DNA from: an uncultured Clostridia bacterium
Lineage (GTDB): Bacteria > Bacillota > Clostridia > Oscillospirales > CAG-272
NCBI GenBank assembly: GCA_937894775.1
Contig: CALAXC010000344.1
Span: forward strand, 1-13,323
Length of the DNA: 13,323 bases
Direction of reading: 5' to 3'
Part shown: positions 1 to 5,183 of the stretch, piece after piece
Layout: the number at the start of each line of letters is the position of its first letter
Numbering within the stretch: the first letter of the stretch is position 1
Notes under the pieces: generated by a model
The model's input: the letters and a program-made list of their open reading frames with translations, nothing else
Told to the model about the DNA's origin: nothing
Databases searched by the model: none
Program-made: the position numbers and the translations under genes

Positions 1-88
1 CTTAATAGATGCAGGTCGGATAAACCCAGAGCCCACAAGGGTTCTGGGCTTTTTTGTCCAAAAATTCAGGTTGAAAGCAAATAGATGC
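1..88 (-). repeat. Two copies of the TCTATT repeat, left boundary
   Basis: Positions 1-12 read CTTAATAGATGC, the exact reverse complement of 3737-3748. A shorter copy (AATAGATGC) lies at 80-88. Both point opposite to the two copies at 3738-3752 and 3862-3876, so the LytTR/AbiF region is bracketed by inverted copies. The first copy is cut by the window edge and may extend further left. No transposase is visible. This could be a relic of insertion-sequence ends or a small non-autonomous element. Confidence 0.5.
25..55 (+). terminator. Intrinsic terminator for a gene left of the window
   Basis: A 10-bp stem pairs CCCAGAGCCC (25-34) with GGGTTCTGGG (39-48). It has one G-T wobble and the tetraloop ACAA, and a T tract follows at 50-55. 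The T tract lies on the plus side, so it mainly ends transcripts entering from the left. Confidence 0.8.
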
Positions 89-142
89 CAATGGGTGTTT
101 TCGAGGGTTGTCACGAATTCGAACGCCCGCACAAAAATTTTA

Positions 143-180
143 GGGGCAAATTCTGCGGTTTTATTAGCAAAAATCGCCCC
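143..180 (-). terminator. Possible terminator of the LytTR operon
   Basis: On the minus strand, GGGGC (180-176) can pair with GCCCC (147-143). Further interrupted pairs lie inside around GC and TGC. A TAAAATTTTTG tail follows. The hairpin has several mismatches, so the call is weak, but its place just beyond the last gene of the minus-strand operon fits. Confidence 0.35.
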
Positions 181-214
181 AAATATTAAAGAATTTATTG
201 TAAAATGTCTGTGT

Positions 215-769
215 CTAAAATCTGTTTTTTATGTTATCTAAATAAAATTTTGGTTCGCACAATATCCACTCTTCTATGGTTACAGAATTTCCCGCCAACT
301 CGCGTTTGGAATTTTTATCTTTCAAATACGATATTTTCGGCATATGCGGAGCAAAAATCATAATATTTTTGTTCTCGATATTATCACAATAATACTTTTT
401 GCCAAACGGAGGTAAATGTTTAAATCTTCCGGTTGGGTTTATCGGTGCTGATAATACCCTTTCAAAAGATACATACCATTCAGACGTAGGAAAATTATAA
501 AATAAAGATTTGTTTTTACATGTAACGAAACGCAGCAAATAATTTTTGTTGTCGGTTTCAATAATAATATCCGGCTTATCACTATATCTGAAAAACGAAG
601 CCAAAAGTTTTCTTGGAAAAACGATCTTATAATTTTTCTCTTTACAAATTTGCTTTATTTTTTTATACCAAATCATCCTATGTATAAGCGCATAAATAAA
701 AGAAATTATAAAAACAAATGCAACTATCACCAAAACGGGAATTAAAAAGATTAAAATAAATCCTATCAT
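215..769 (-). CDS. Membrane-anchored protein of unknown function (LytTR operon, gene 4)
   Basis: I do not recognise this family. The protein is about 184 residues. One long hydrophobic segment lies near the N-terminus (about residues 4-28) and is followed by a basic stretch (HRMIWYKKIK). The remaining 150 residues are soluble and rich in Lys, Asn and aromatics, so the C-terminal part is probably cytoplasmic. A PDIIIETDNKNYLLRF stretch is faintly like a PD-(D/E)xK strand pair, but no full nuclease motif is visible, so I make no functional claim. The start is chosen at ATG 769, seven bases after the GGGG ribosome site (777-780); a GTG lies one codon upstream at 772. It follows the previous gene by about 13 nt and is the last gene of a tight operon headed by a LytTR regulator. 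Confidence 0.75.
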   Translation of the reverse strand: MIGFILIFLIPVLVIVAFVFIISFIYALIHRMIWYKKIKQICKEKNYKIVFPRKLLASFFRYSDKPDIIIETDNKNYLLRFVTCKNKSLFYNFPTSEWYVSFERVLSAPINPTGRFKHLPPFGKKYYCDNIENKNIMIFAPHMPKISYLKDKNSKRELAGNSVTIEEWILCEPKFYLDNIKNRF

Positions 770-782
770 CACTTATCCCCTT

Positions 783-1319
783 TCACTCATGCATATAATG
801 CTTTACCCGCCAATGATACTGCGCCCAAAGAATGTGATTTACATATATCACCGCTAAAACCAATGCACTTACAATCACACCCAACGGAACACCACAAAGC
901 CTATATATAATAGCTATTGGCGAAAGTGTCGGTTTTATTAAAAACAATATCACAAAAAGAACAGCTTGAATACTCAAAACAATAACATCATTGAACCAAT
1001 ATCGCTTTATATGATAAACAAGTCCGTCTTTTTTAGTTATCAATCCTTTAGTATCTTCAATAAACGCCTTACGCCTTGATTTATAAAGGATTGAAAAAAT
1101 AATATGAGAAATTATAAAAGCTATTAAAAAGCATATTTCAAACGTTATTTCCCATACCAAAGGATTATCAATATCTATCCGTTCTGCAAAAAAATCCAAT
1201 TTATATATCGCAGACAATCTAACGAATTCCTCTAACAAATACGCCAGTCCCCATGAACATATATACGTAGCTATTACATAAATACAGCTTTTCGGCTCAA
1301 TTTTATATTTTTTCAACAT
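783..1319 (-). CDS. Four-helix membrane protein of unknown function (LytTR operon, gene 3)
   Basis: This 178-residue protein has four predicted membrane helices, at about residues 12-32, 58-80, 112-130 and 143-165. A charged loop (YKSRRKAFIEDTKGLITKKDG) lies between helices 2 and 3, and the tail is basic and aromatic. I do not recognise a named family or any catalytic motif. The gene starts 3 nt after the stop of the preceding membrane-protein gene, so the two are probably translationally coupled. Its place in an operon with a LytTR regulator suggests a role in sensing or in holding the regulator at the membrane. That is inferred from context only. Confidence 0.75.
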   Translation of the reverse strand: MLKKYKIEPKSCIYVIATYICSWGLAYLLEEFVRLSAIYKLDFFAERIDIDNPLVWEITFEICFLIAFIISHIIFSILYKSRRKAFIEDTKGLITKKDGLVYHIKRYWFNDVIVLSIQAVLFVILFLIKPTLSPIAIIYRLCGVPLGVIVSALVLAVIYVNHILWAQYHWRVKHYMHE

Positions 1320-1322
1320 CTT

Positions 1323-1805
1323 TTACTCTTCTTTTTTCAATTCGTTTAAACGCTTATTTATTGCTTCAATATCTTTTTTCATAAATTTATCTTCAAGAAT
1401 AAAAATTATAATAAATAATATAACAGAAAAAAGCATAAAAACACCTATCCAAGTCAAAAGATACATATCTGATATAAAATGACTAGCGTGTGGAATATTA
1501 TAAAAGCAAATCAAAAGATTTAAACTTCCCAGCAAAACAAAAACAACTACAGCTATACCTCTACGAATTGATTTTTTAAAAGAAAATAAGGTTGTTTCCA
1601 TAATAAAATTACATGATATACTCCATAAAACCAAGCAAACATCAAGAGGCAGGACAACGTTGACCAAATTATCATAAAAAAACAAACGTTGTGCAGGTGT
1701 ATAATTCATAAATTTAGGGTAAATCAAAAGAAAGATAAGACCTACTAAAATTATCACACTTAAAATGCAGATTTGATGAAGGCTTTTCTTTAAAATATTT
1801 TTCAT
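1323..1805 (-). CDS. DUF3021-like four-helix membrane protein, candidate LytTR partner (gene 2)
   Basis: This 160-residue protein has four predicted membrane helices (about 10-30, 46-66, 84-103 and 115-138) and a charged, helical cytoplasmic tail (residues 139-160, ending NKRLNELKKEE). Topology, length and tail resemble the DUF3021 proteins often encoded beside LytTR regulators. They also resemble the inhibitory membrane proteins of LytTR regulatory systems such as HdrM and BrsM of Streptococcus mutans. The likeness is structural; I cannot confirm family membership by reading. It starts 4 nt after the LytTR stop, with a GGGGG ribosome site inside the upstream gene, so it is surely co-transcribed with it. 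Likely role, inferred: membrane-bound restraint or sensor for the LytTR protein. Confidence 0.75.
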   Translation of the reverse strand: MKNILKKSLHQICILSVIILVGLIFLLIYPKFMNYTPAQRLFFYDNLVNVVLPLDVCLVLWSISCNFIMETTLFSFKKSIRRGIAVVVFVLLGSLNLLICFYNIPHASHFISDMYLLTWIGVFMLFSVILFIIIFILEDKFMKKDIEAINKRLNELKKEE

Positions 1806-1809
1806 TATC

Positions 1810-2247
1810 TTATACCCCCAATCTTTTCTTTATTTCAACAACGTATTGACGAGAAATGAGTATTTTTTCGTCATTAACAAGCAATCCCTCAAGCTTTGCG
1901 TTTTTCGCCGCTTTTATGCTATTTAGCTTTTTCAAATTTAAAATTGTTGTTTTTGATACGCGAGCAAAATAAGTATCTGCCAATTGTTCCTCTAAAATAT
2001 ATAGCTTCGCAGAAGATTTGTAAACCTGCTTATCCGTATAGATATATACCGTTTTATCCACCGATTCAAAATAAAAAACACTATTAAGGGGAATAAAAAA
2101 CATCTCTCCGTCAATCTCGCCAATCATATTCTTATCGGCAATACCTATATAGGAAATAATATCTTGAATTACTCCGTCAACTTCTTTGCATTTTACAATT
2201 ATTTCAGGGTCTAAATATAACTCGTTTTTATCAATTGTAACTTTCAT
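1810..2247 (-). CDS. Stand-alone LytTR-domain transcription regulator (operon head)
   Basis: This 145-residue DNA-binding protein has no receiver domain. The C-terminal LytTR domain (about 47-145) shows the family pattern: FIPLNSVFYFES, then VYIYTDKQVY, then a LEEQL helix, FARVSKTTILNLKKL, and the closing ILISRQYVVEIKKRLG. The N-terminal 45 residues form a short region like that of other LytTR/DUF3021 pairs. I chose ATG 2247 because an AGGAGGGCGA ribosome site lies directly upstream (2251-2260); an in-frame upstream extension lacks such a site and overlaps the promoter. Family knowledge: LytTR proteins bind pairs of short direct repeats upstream of target promoters. Candidate sites lie at 2365-2404, overlapping the divergent ncRNA promoter. 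Three membrane-protein genes follow it within a few bases. Confidence 0.9.
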   Translation of the reverse strand: MKVTIDKNELYLDPEIIVKCKEVDGVIQDIISYIGIADKNMIGEIDGEMFFIPLNSVFYFESVDKTVYIYTDKQVYKSSAKLYILEEQLADTYFARVSKTTILNLKKLNSIKAAKNAKLEGLLVNDEKILISRQYVVEIKKRLGV

Positions 2248-2270
2248 TTTTCGCCCTCCTGTTGTATTAA

Positions 2271-2299
2271 AGTATACATTAAAACTAACAAAAAAGCAA
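2271..2299 (-). promoter_or_regulatory. Promoter of the LytTR operon
   Basis: On the minus strand, -35 TTGCTT (2299-2294), a 17-bp spacer and -10 TATACT (2276-2271) lie just before the AGGAGG ribosome site. The -35 is imperfect. The start would lie near 2264, leaving a short leader. Confidence 0.55.
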
Positions 2300-2364
2300 C
2301 AGATATATACCAAGTTGCAAAATTCAAAGACCTTAATACAAAAATTTTAAAAAATATCAAAAAA

Positions 2365-2404
2365 TGAGACTAAGTGAGACTAACTGGTACTGTTTGAGAT
2401 TAAA
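2365..2404. promoter_or_regulatory. Four phased 10-bp repeats, candidate LytTR operator
   Basis: The sequence falls into four consecutive 10-bp units: TGAGACTAAG, TGAGACTAAC, TGGTACTGTT and TGAGATTAAA. On the opposite strand two of them read CCAGTTAGT and TCACTTAGT. Each matches 8 of 9 positions of the AgrA/ComE-type LytTR half-site as I know it ([TA][AC][CA]GTTN[AG][TG]). The units recur once per helical turn, so all would face one side of the DNA. They span about -60 to -21 of the ncRNA promoter at 2410-2418 and lie about 65 bp upstream of the LytTR operon promoter. Binding by the adjacent LytTR protein is an inference. Confidence 0.5.
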
Positions 2405-2409
2405 TAATA

Positions 2410-2418
2410 TGCTATAAT
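2410..2418 (+). promoter_or_regulatory. Extended -10 promoter of the first ncRNA
   Basis: TGCTATAAT is a perfect TGN-extended -10 box. No -35 box is visible at 15-19 bp spacing (CTGTTT lies at 17 bp). The phased repeats occupy that position, as expected for an activator-dependent promoter. The start would fall near 2425, exactly at the 5' side of the first RNA stem. Confidence 0.6.
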
Positions 2419-2424
2419 AAACGC

Positions 2425-2558
2425 GAGCAAGAGATAAGGAATAAAATAATAATGTTCCGCCATAATATTATATGGAGCTTTGCTCTACGGACAGATCTTT
2501 ATGAAAATAAAGACTGCGAGGGGTTTTATTTATAAAGCCCCTCATCTTTGTTATTTTT
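2425..2558 (+). ncRNA. Structured ncRNA upstream of abiF, first copy
   Basis: This is a probable stand-alone RNA of about 130 nt. GAGCAA (2425-2430) pairs with TTGCTC (2480-2485). This closes a domain with an inner hairpin CCATA/TATGG (2460-2464, 2471-2475). A 57-nt module (2487-2543) follows, starting ACGGACAGA and folding into two stem-loops. The first is a 6-bp stem (2496-2501 with 2508-2513). The second is an 11-bp stem (2518-2528 with 2533-2543) with loop UUUA and one U-G wobble. A uridine-rich tail (2545-2558) makes the last hairpin a plausible weak terminator. A structured RNA is known upstream of abiF genes (the abiF RNA motif) and is thought to restrain the HEPN protein. Whether this RNA matches that model was not tested. 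Confidence 0.65.
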
Positions 2559-2586
2559 AGAATTTTTAGAAATTTTCAAAATTTTA

Positions 2587-2615
2587 TTGACAAAATTAAC
2601 AAATTATGATAAAAT
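2587..2615 (+). promoter_or_regulatory. Strong promoter of the abiF transcript
   Basis: The -35 TTGACA (2587-2592) is consensus. The spacer is exactly 17 bp, and the -10 TAAAAT (2610-2615) is preceded by TGA, giving an extended -10. The start falls near 2622, the first base of the second 57-nt RNA module. Confidence 0.8.
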
Positions 2616-2621
2616 GTGCAT

Positions 2622-2678
2622 ACGGAAAGAACCTTGGGTGACTGAGGTCTGCAGGGAGTTCCATTTATGGAGCTCCCT
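2622..2678 (+). ncRNA. Second copy of the 57-nt RNA module, in the abiF leader
   Basis: The module starts ACGGAAAGA and aligns without gaps to 2487-2543. Stem 1 pairs 2631-2635 with 2644-2648. Stem 2 pairs 2653-2663 with 2668-2678, giving 11 bp with loop UUUA and the same single U-G wobble (2659 with 2672). Single-stranded parts (ACGGA.AGA, CTGC, TTTA) are conserved, while many stem positions change in pairs. It lies at the very 5' end of the abiF mRNA. It could be the AbiF-binding RNA, an attenuator hairpin (a TTTTATT tract follows at 2684-2690), or both. Confidence 0.7.
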
Positions 2679-2700
2679 AAAACTTTTATTAGGCGGTTTT

Positions 2701-3693
2701 ATGAAGGAGTTTTATACATACGAGCAACAAATACAAAAGCTAAAAGAAAAAGGACTTATTATAACAGACGAAGCGTCCGCAATTGAGTTTTTGAAATTAG
2801 AGGGATATTATAACGTGATCAACGGGTATTCTCCAAATTTCAAAAACAATGGGGGTTTCTATAAAGGAACGACATTTGAAGAGATTTGTAATCTCTATGC
2901 TTTTGACAAGGAGTTAAGGAGCATTATCTATAAGCATACCTCATCCATTGAGTCACACATAAAAGCTTTGATTGCACACGAATTCAGTAGGGTTCACGGT
3001 GTAGATGAAAAAGAATATTTGACACCTGCGTCCTTTACGCCAAACAGTAGTGCAGAAGCCGCCGTTGCACGTTTGATAGATGAATGTAATGCTACTATTA
3101 CTGATGCACTAAATCATAATTCAAACAAGTATAGGGAATACATAGCTCACAATCATAAAACACATGGACATGTTCCCATGTGGGTATTGATTAGAGCGCT
3201 GTCTTTCGGTACAATCTCAATATTTTACAAGAATATGGTTGAAGAAGAGAAGGAATTGATAGCTAACAACTACAATCTTTCTGCTTCTCAGTTAGCCAAT
3301 ATGCTTGAGGTTGTCGTGTCATACCGAAATATTGTGGCGCACGGCGAAAGAACATTTTGTGCGAGATTGCCCAAGACAAGATTGTCTACCGAATTAAGTA
3401 TTACTAAAAAATTATGTATTGCAAAAAATCCTAAAGGCGCAAATAAATTCGGTAGAAATGATTTTCTGTCTTTGCTAATATGTTGCAAATATTTATTACC
3501 GTCAAACGAGTTTGAGGTGTTAATAAATGAGTTAAAAGCTTGTTTGGGCGAATTGGAAAAATCCCTTAGTCCCTCTATGATAGGACGTATAAAAATAAGT
3601 ATGGGGCTCGCTTCAAAGAGCTGGTTGATGTTGCCAAGATTGAAAATCGAGGAAAAGAACTCGAATTTTGATACAAACGATTTTGTTCAATAA
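2701..3693 (+). CDS. abiF: AbiF-family (Abi_2) HEPN abortive-infection protein
   Basis: This 330-residue protein of the Abi_2 family (AbiD/AbiF) carries a HEPN RNase-like site. Visible family blocks, in order: LEGYYNVINGY (33-43); FDKELRSIIYKHTSSIESHIKALI (68-91); PMWVLIRALSFGTISIFY (159-176); and VVVSYRNIVAHGERTF (204-219). The last contains the HEPN RxxxxH motif as R209 to H214. Length is normal for the family, so it appears intact. I chose ATG 2701 because AGGCGG lies four bases upstream and an MKEFYTYEQQ-type N-terminus is usual; a 51-residue upstream extension would run through the promoter and RNA module. Family knowledge: these proteins stop phage growth by killing or arresting the host cell and are linked to a regulatory RNA. 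The paired RNA modules upstream support the AbiF type. AT-rich composition suggests transfer. The RNA target is unknown. Confidence 0.92.
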   Translation: MKEFYTYEQQIQKLKEKGLIITDEASAIEFLKLEGYYNVINGYSPNFKNNGGFYKGTTFEEICNLYAFDKELRSIIYKHTSSIESHIKALIAHEFSRVHGVDEKEYLTPASFTPNSSAEAAVARLIDECNATITDALNHNSNKYREYIAHNHKTHGHVPMWVLIRALSFGTISIFYKNMVEEEKELIANNYNLSASQLANMLEVVVSYRNIVAHGERTFCARLPKTRLSTELSITKKLCIAKNPKGANKFGRNDFLSLLICCKYLLPSNEFEVLINELKACLGELEKSLSPSMIGRIKISMGLASKSWLMLPRLKIEEKNSNFDTNDFVQ

Positions 3694-3737
3694 AATCCGA
3701 GATCTATCGAATTAGAAACCATATAGTATGACAGCGG

Positions 3738-3876
3738 CATCTATTAAGGTCAAATCCAAAAACGTCAAAAGTTAAGCTAACGATGATAAAAAGTGCAAAA
3801 ATCGTGACAAAAGCCCTAAAATGTGCCTAAAACTCTTGAAAATACTATGTTTTAAGGGTGTCATCTATTAAGGTCA
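3738..3876 (+). repeat. Two direct copies of CATCTATTAAGGTCA, right boundary
   Basis: Identical 15-bp copies lie at 3738-3752 and 3862-3876, 124 bp apart, in the orientation opposite to those at 1-12 and 80-88. The right side carries a TCGTGACAA string at 3791-3799, also seen on the left (complement of 107-115), each time inside the repeat. This looks like decayed terminal repeats of a mobile element. The rest of 3694-3884 holds no gene that I can support. Confidence 0.5.
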
Positions 3877-3884
3877 GAACACAC

Positions 3885-3918
3885 AAAAAAGAACGAAGCG
3901 GATGCTTCGTTCTTTTTT
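3885..3918. terminator. Strong bidirectional terminator
   Basis: A perfect 15-bp stem (3885-3899 with 3904-3918) has loop GGAT and core GAACGAAGC. An A tract precedes it and a T tract follows, so it can stop transcription from either side. It is the first clear terminator after abiF and closes the AbiF region. Confidence 0.85.
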
Positions 3919-3921
3919 TAT

Positions 3922-4089
3922 CCAATCCGAAGGATTGGTATGTAATCTCACCGCAGGTGAGTATGGAATCGCCGTAGGCGTATGGCATCACGCGCCAGCG
4001 TGCATTTTCCTTCGGATTGATTCCATACATCACTTCGTGCCAATTCCATGCCGCAACAAGTTGCGGATTCCATCCACGCCCTTGGCGTG
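3922..4089. repeat. Array of eight different short palindromes with conserved linkers
   Basis: Eight hairpins follow each other with loop centres about 17-24 bp apart: 3922-3938 (CCAATCC/GGATTGG), 3947-3961 (CTCACC/GGTGAG), 3970-3980 (CGCC/GGCG), 3989-4002 (CACGC/GCGTG), 4008-4016 (TCC/GGA), 4031-4039 (CAC/GTG), 4051-4066 (CCGCAA/TTGCGG) and 4075-4089 (CACGCC/GGCGTG). Arms differ from hairpin to hairpin, yet each is self-complementary. The linkers are conserved: TATGTAAT, TATGGAAT and TATGGCAT in the first half, and the reverse complement ATTCCAT(A) in the second half. The array therefore flips orientation near 4005. It is not CRISPR: the repeat is the linker and the variable part is palindromic. 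Open frames on both strands here are artefacts of the repeats. Confidence 0.8.
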
Positions 4090-4105
4090 ATCTGGTGCGA
4101 AAGCC

Positions 4106-4134
4106 TTGCAATTCTCACGATTTTATGCTATACT
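4106..4134 (+). promoter_or_regulatory. Promoter of the 4158 lipoprotein gene
   Basis: The -35 TTGCAA (4106-4111), a 17-bp spacer and -10 TATACT (4129-4134) with an upstream TGC form a good extended -10 promoter. Its -10-to-ATG module closely resembles that at 5151-5186. Confidence 0.75.
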
Positions 4135-4157
4135 AATCACAGAAAGGCGGTGGGGAT

Positions 4158-4958
4158 ATGAAAAAGCAAATATCAGCTCTTCTTTTGTGTACTATTTGTA
4201 TTTTGCTGTTTTCTTCGTGTAGCAAGATGATCGTATGCAACAATATAAATACGAAATTTCTCAATACTACAGAGAAAGAAGGGAAGACGTACATTCAATC
4301 TCAGCTTGATTATGTATATTCCATAGATTTAGAAAACAAAAAATACGCTTTGGTAGACGATAGCGAATCGAGATTCTCTTGGTTTGAAGGAAACGCCCCC
4401 AAGGCTTTTAAAATATGGTTTCATCAAGATGGAGAGTATCAATATACCATTCCCGAAGGTTTCGAGGGCGTGATTCCGTACGTTGAAGGATGCGAATTGG
4501 ATAACGACAGATCTGTTATAGACGCTTGCGGTTACGTTAAAGACGGAATTTTATTTGGATTTGTGCAGGTCTATAAGGATATGCGTACTGTTTATGCAAA
4601 TTACGCTATTGAGGAAATTGACCACAGCTTGATATTTACTTACAATGATGAAAGTGACGAATTTACCGTCACACATAAGCTGGAGGACGTTGTAATCGTT
4701 GCCGTGTGTGAGGATACCGTCATTTATTGGAAGGATAAGGCATACTACAAATATGATTTAAAAGTACAGACAGAAACCTATTTGGTTGAAGATAAGGCGT
4801 ATGATGCCGGCTTGACCCAGCAGTCTAGTGCGGGAGTATATTTTAATTTTGAATTTTGCATTTTCCATATGACCCACAGACACGCAAGCGAGGATATCGA
4901 TTATATGTATGTTTATAATTGGTCAAACGGTGATTTCTTTGAATTGGTGCAAGAATAA
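4158..4958 (+). CDS. Lipoprotein of unknown function
   Basis: This is a 266-residue secreted protein. It has a basic start (MKKQ), a hydrophobic core, and a cysteine at position 21 in the context LLFSSC. That is a lipobox with Phe rather than the usual Leu at -3, so lipid anchoring is likely but not certain. The mature part is rich in Asp, Glu and Tyr, with no membrane segment and no motif I recognise. Repeated YxYD/YVYxIDLENK-type strands suggest a beta-rich, perhaps propeller-like, surface domain. The ribosome region GAAAGGCGGTGGGG lies before ATG 4158. It stands alone between the palindrome array and another repeat cluster, so context gives no clue to function. Confidence 0.8.
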   Translation: MKKQISALLLCTICILLFSSCSKMIVCNNINTKFLNTTEKEGKTYIQSQLDYVYSIDLENKKYALVDDSESRFSWFEGNAPKAFKIWFHQDGEYQYTIPEGFEGVIPYVEGCELDNDRSVIDACGYVKDGILFGFVQVYKDMRTVYANYAIEEIDHSLIFTYNDESDEFTVTHKLEDVVIVAVCEDTVIYWKDKAYYKYDLKVQTETYLVEDKAYDAGLTQQSSAGVYFNFEFCIFHMTHRHASEDIDYMYVYNWSNGDFFELVQE

Positions 4959-5009
4959 TCGACAGCATCTTCTTTTGTCAAACGTCCACGTTGTATTTTT
5001 TCGTTGGGG

Positions 5010-5126
5010 TTCGCATTCGCCGCTCGGAGATCGGCAAGCTCGCTGTGGCTTGCGGAGAGCGTGCGAATCACGGAGCGAAGCGGAGTTACCCTATTGCCAT
5101 AAGCGGACCGTCGAGGACGCCGGTCC
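5010..5126. repeat. Cluster of nested inverted repeats
   Basis: Three nested pairs share one centre: TTCGCA/TGCGAA (5010-5015, 5062-5067), CGCTC/GAGCG (5021-5025, 5057-5061) and GCAAGC/GCTTGC (5034-5039, 5048-5053). A separate hairpin GGACCG/CGGTCC (5105-5110, 5121-5126) follows. GC content is clearly above that of the flanking genes. It is probably a mobile palindromic repeat fixed between two genes. Confidence 0.6.
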
Positions 5127-5130
5127 CTAC

Positions 5131-5159
5131 TTTACATATCCGCAAAAATATGTTATAAT
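5131..5159 (+). promoter_or_regulatory. Promoter of the 5184 gene
   Basis: The -35 TTTACA (5131-5136), a 17-bp spacer and -10 TATAAT (5154-5159) with an upstream TGT make a near-consensus extended -10 promoter. It lies directly after the repeat cluster. Confidence 0.8.
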
Positions 5160-5183
5160 AAACTCAGAAAGGACGGTGGAAAT

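Noticed and set aside
100..135. tRNA fragment or attachment site (TTCGAA near 119)
   Set aside because: The flanks do not pair as a T stem, and no acceptor stem or other tRNA part is visible.
2248..2313. Longer N-terminus of the LytTR protein
   Set aside because: The upstream extension uses a non-ATG start, lacks a ribosome site and overlaps the promoter; ATG 2247 has an ideal AGGAGG.
2548..2700. N-terminal extension of the AbiF protein by 51 residues
   Set aside because: It would cover the promoter and the structured RNA module, and the family start and ribosome site fit position 2701.
2701..3693. A compact Cas13-like CRISPR effector
   Set aside because: Only one RxxxxH motif is present, length and blocks are those of Abi_2, and no CRISPR array is near; only a distant evolutionary link is plausible.
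3922..4089. CRISPR array
   Set aside because: There is no constant repeat of 20 bp or more; the variable segments are palindromes, the constant part is an 8-bp linker, and no cas gene is present.
3845..4111. Open reading frames on both strands through the palindrome array
   Set aside because: The translation simply reads the palindromes and linkers; there is no ribosome site, and the minus frame also runs through the terminator.
4981..4998. Terminator after the 4158 lipoprotein gene (AACGT/ACGTT then T tract)
   Set aside because: The loop would be only two bases and the stem five; too weak to call.
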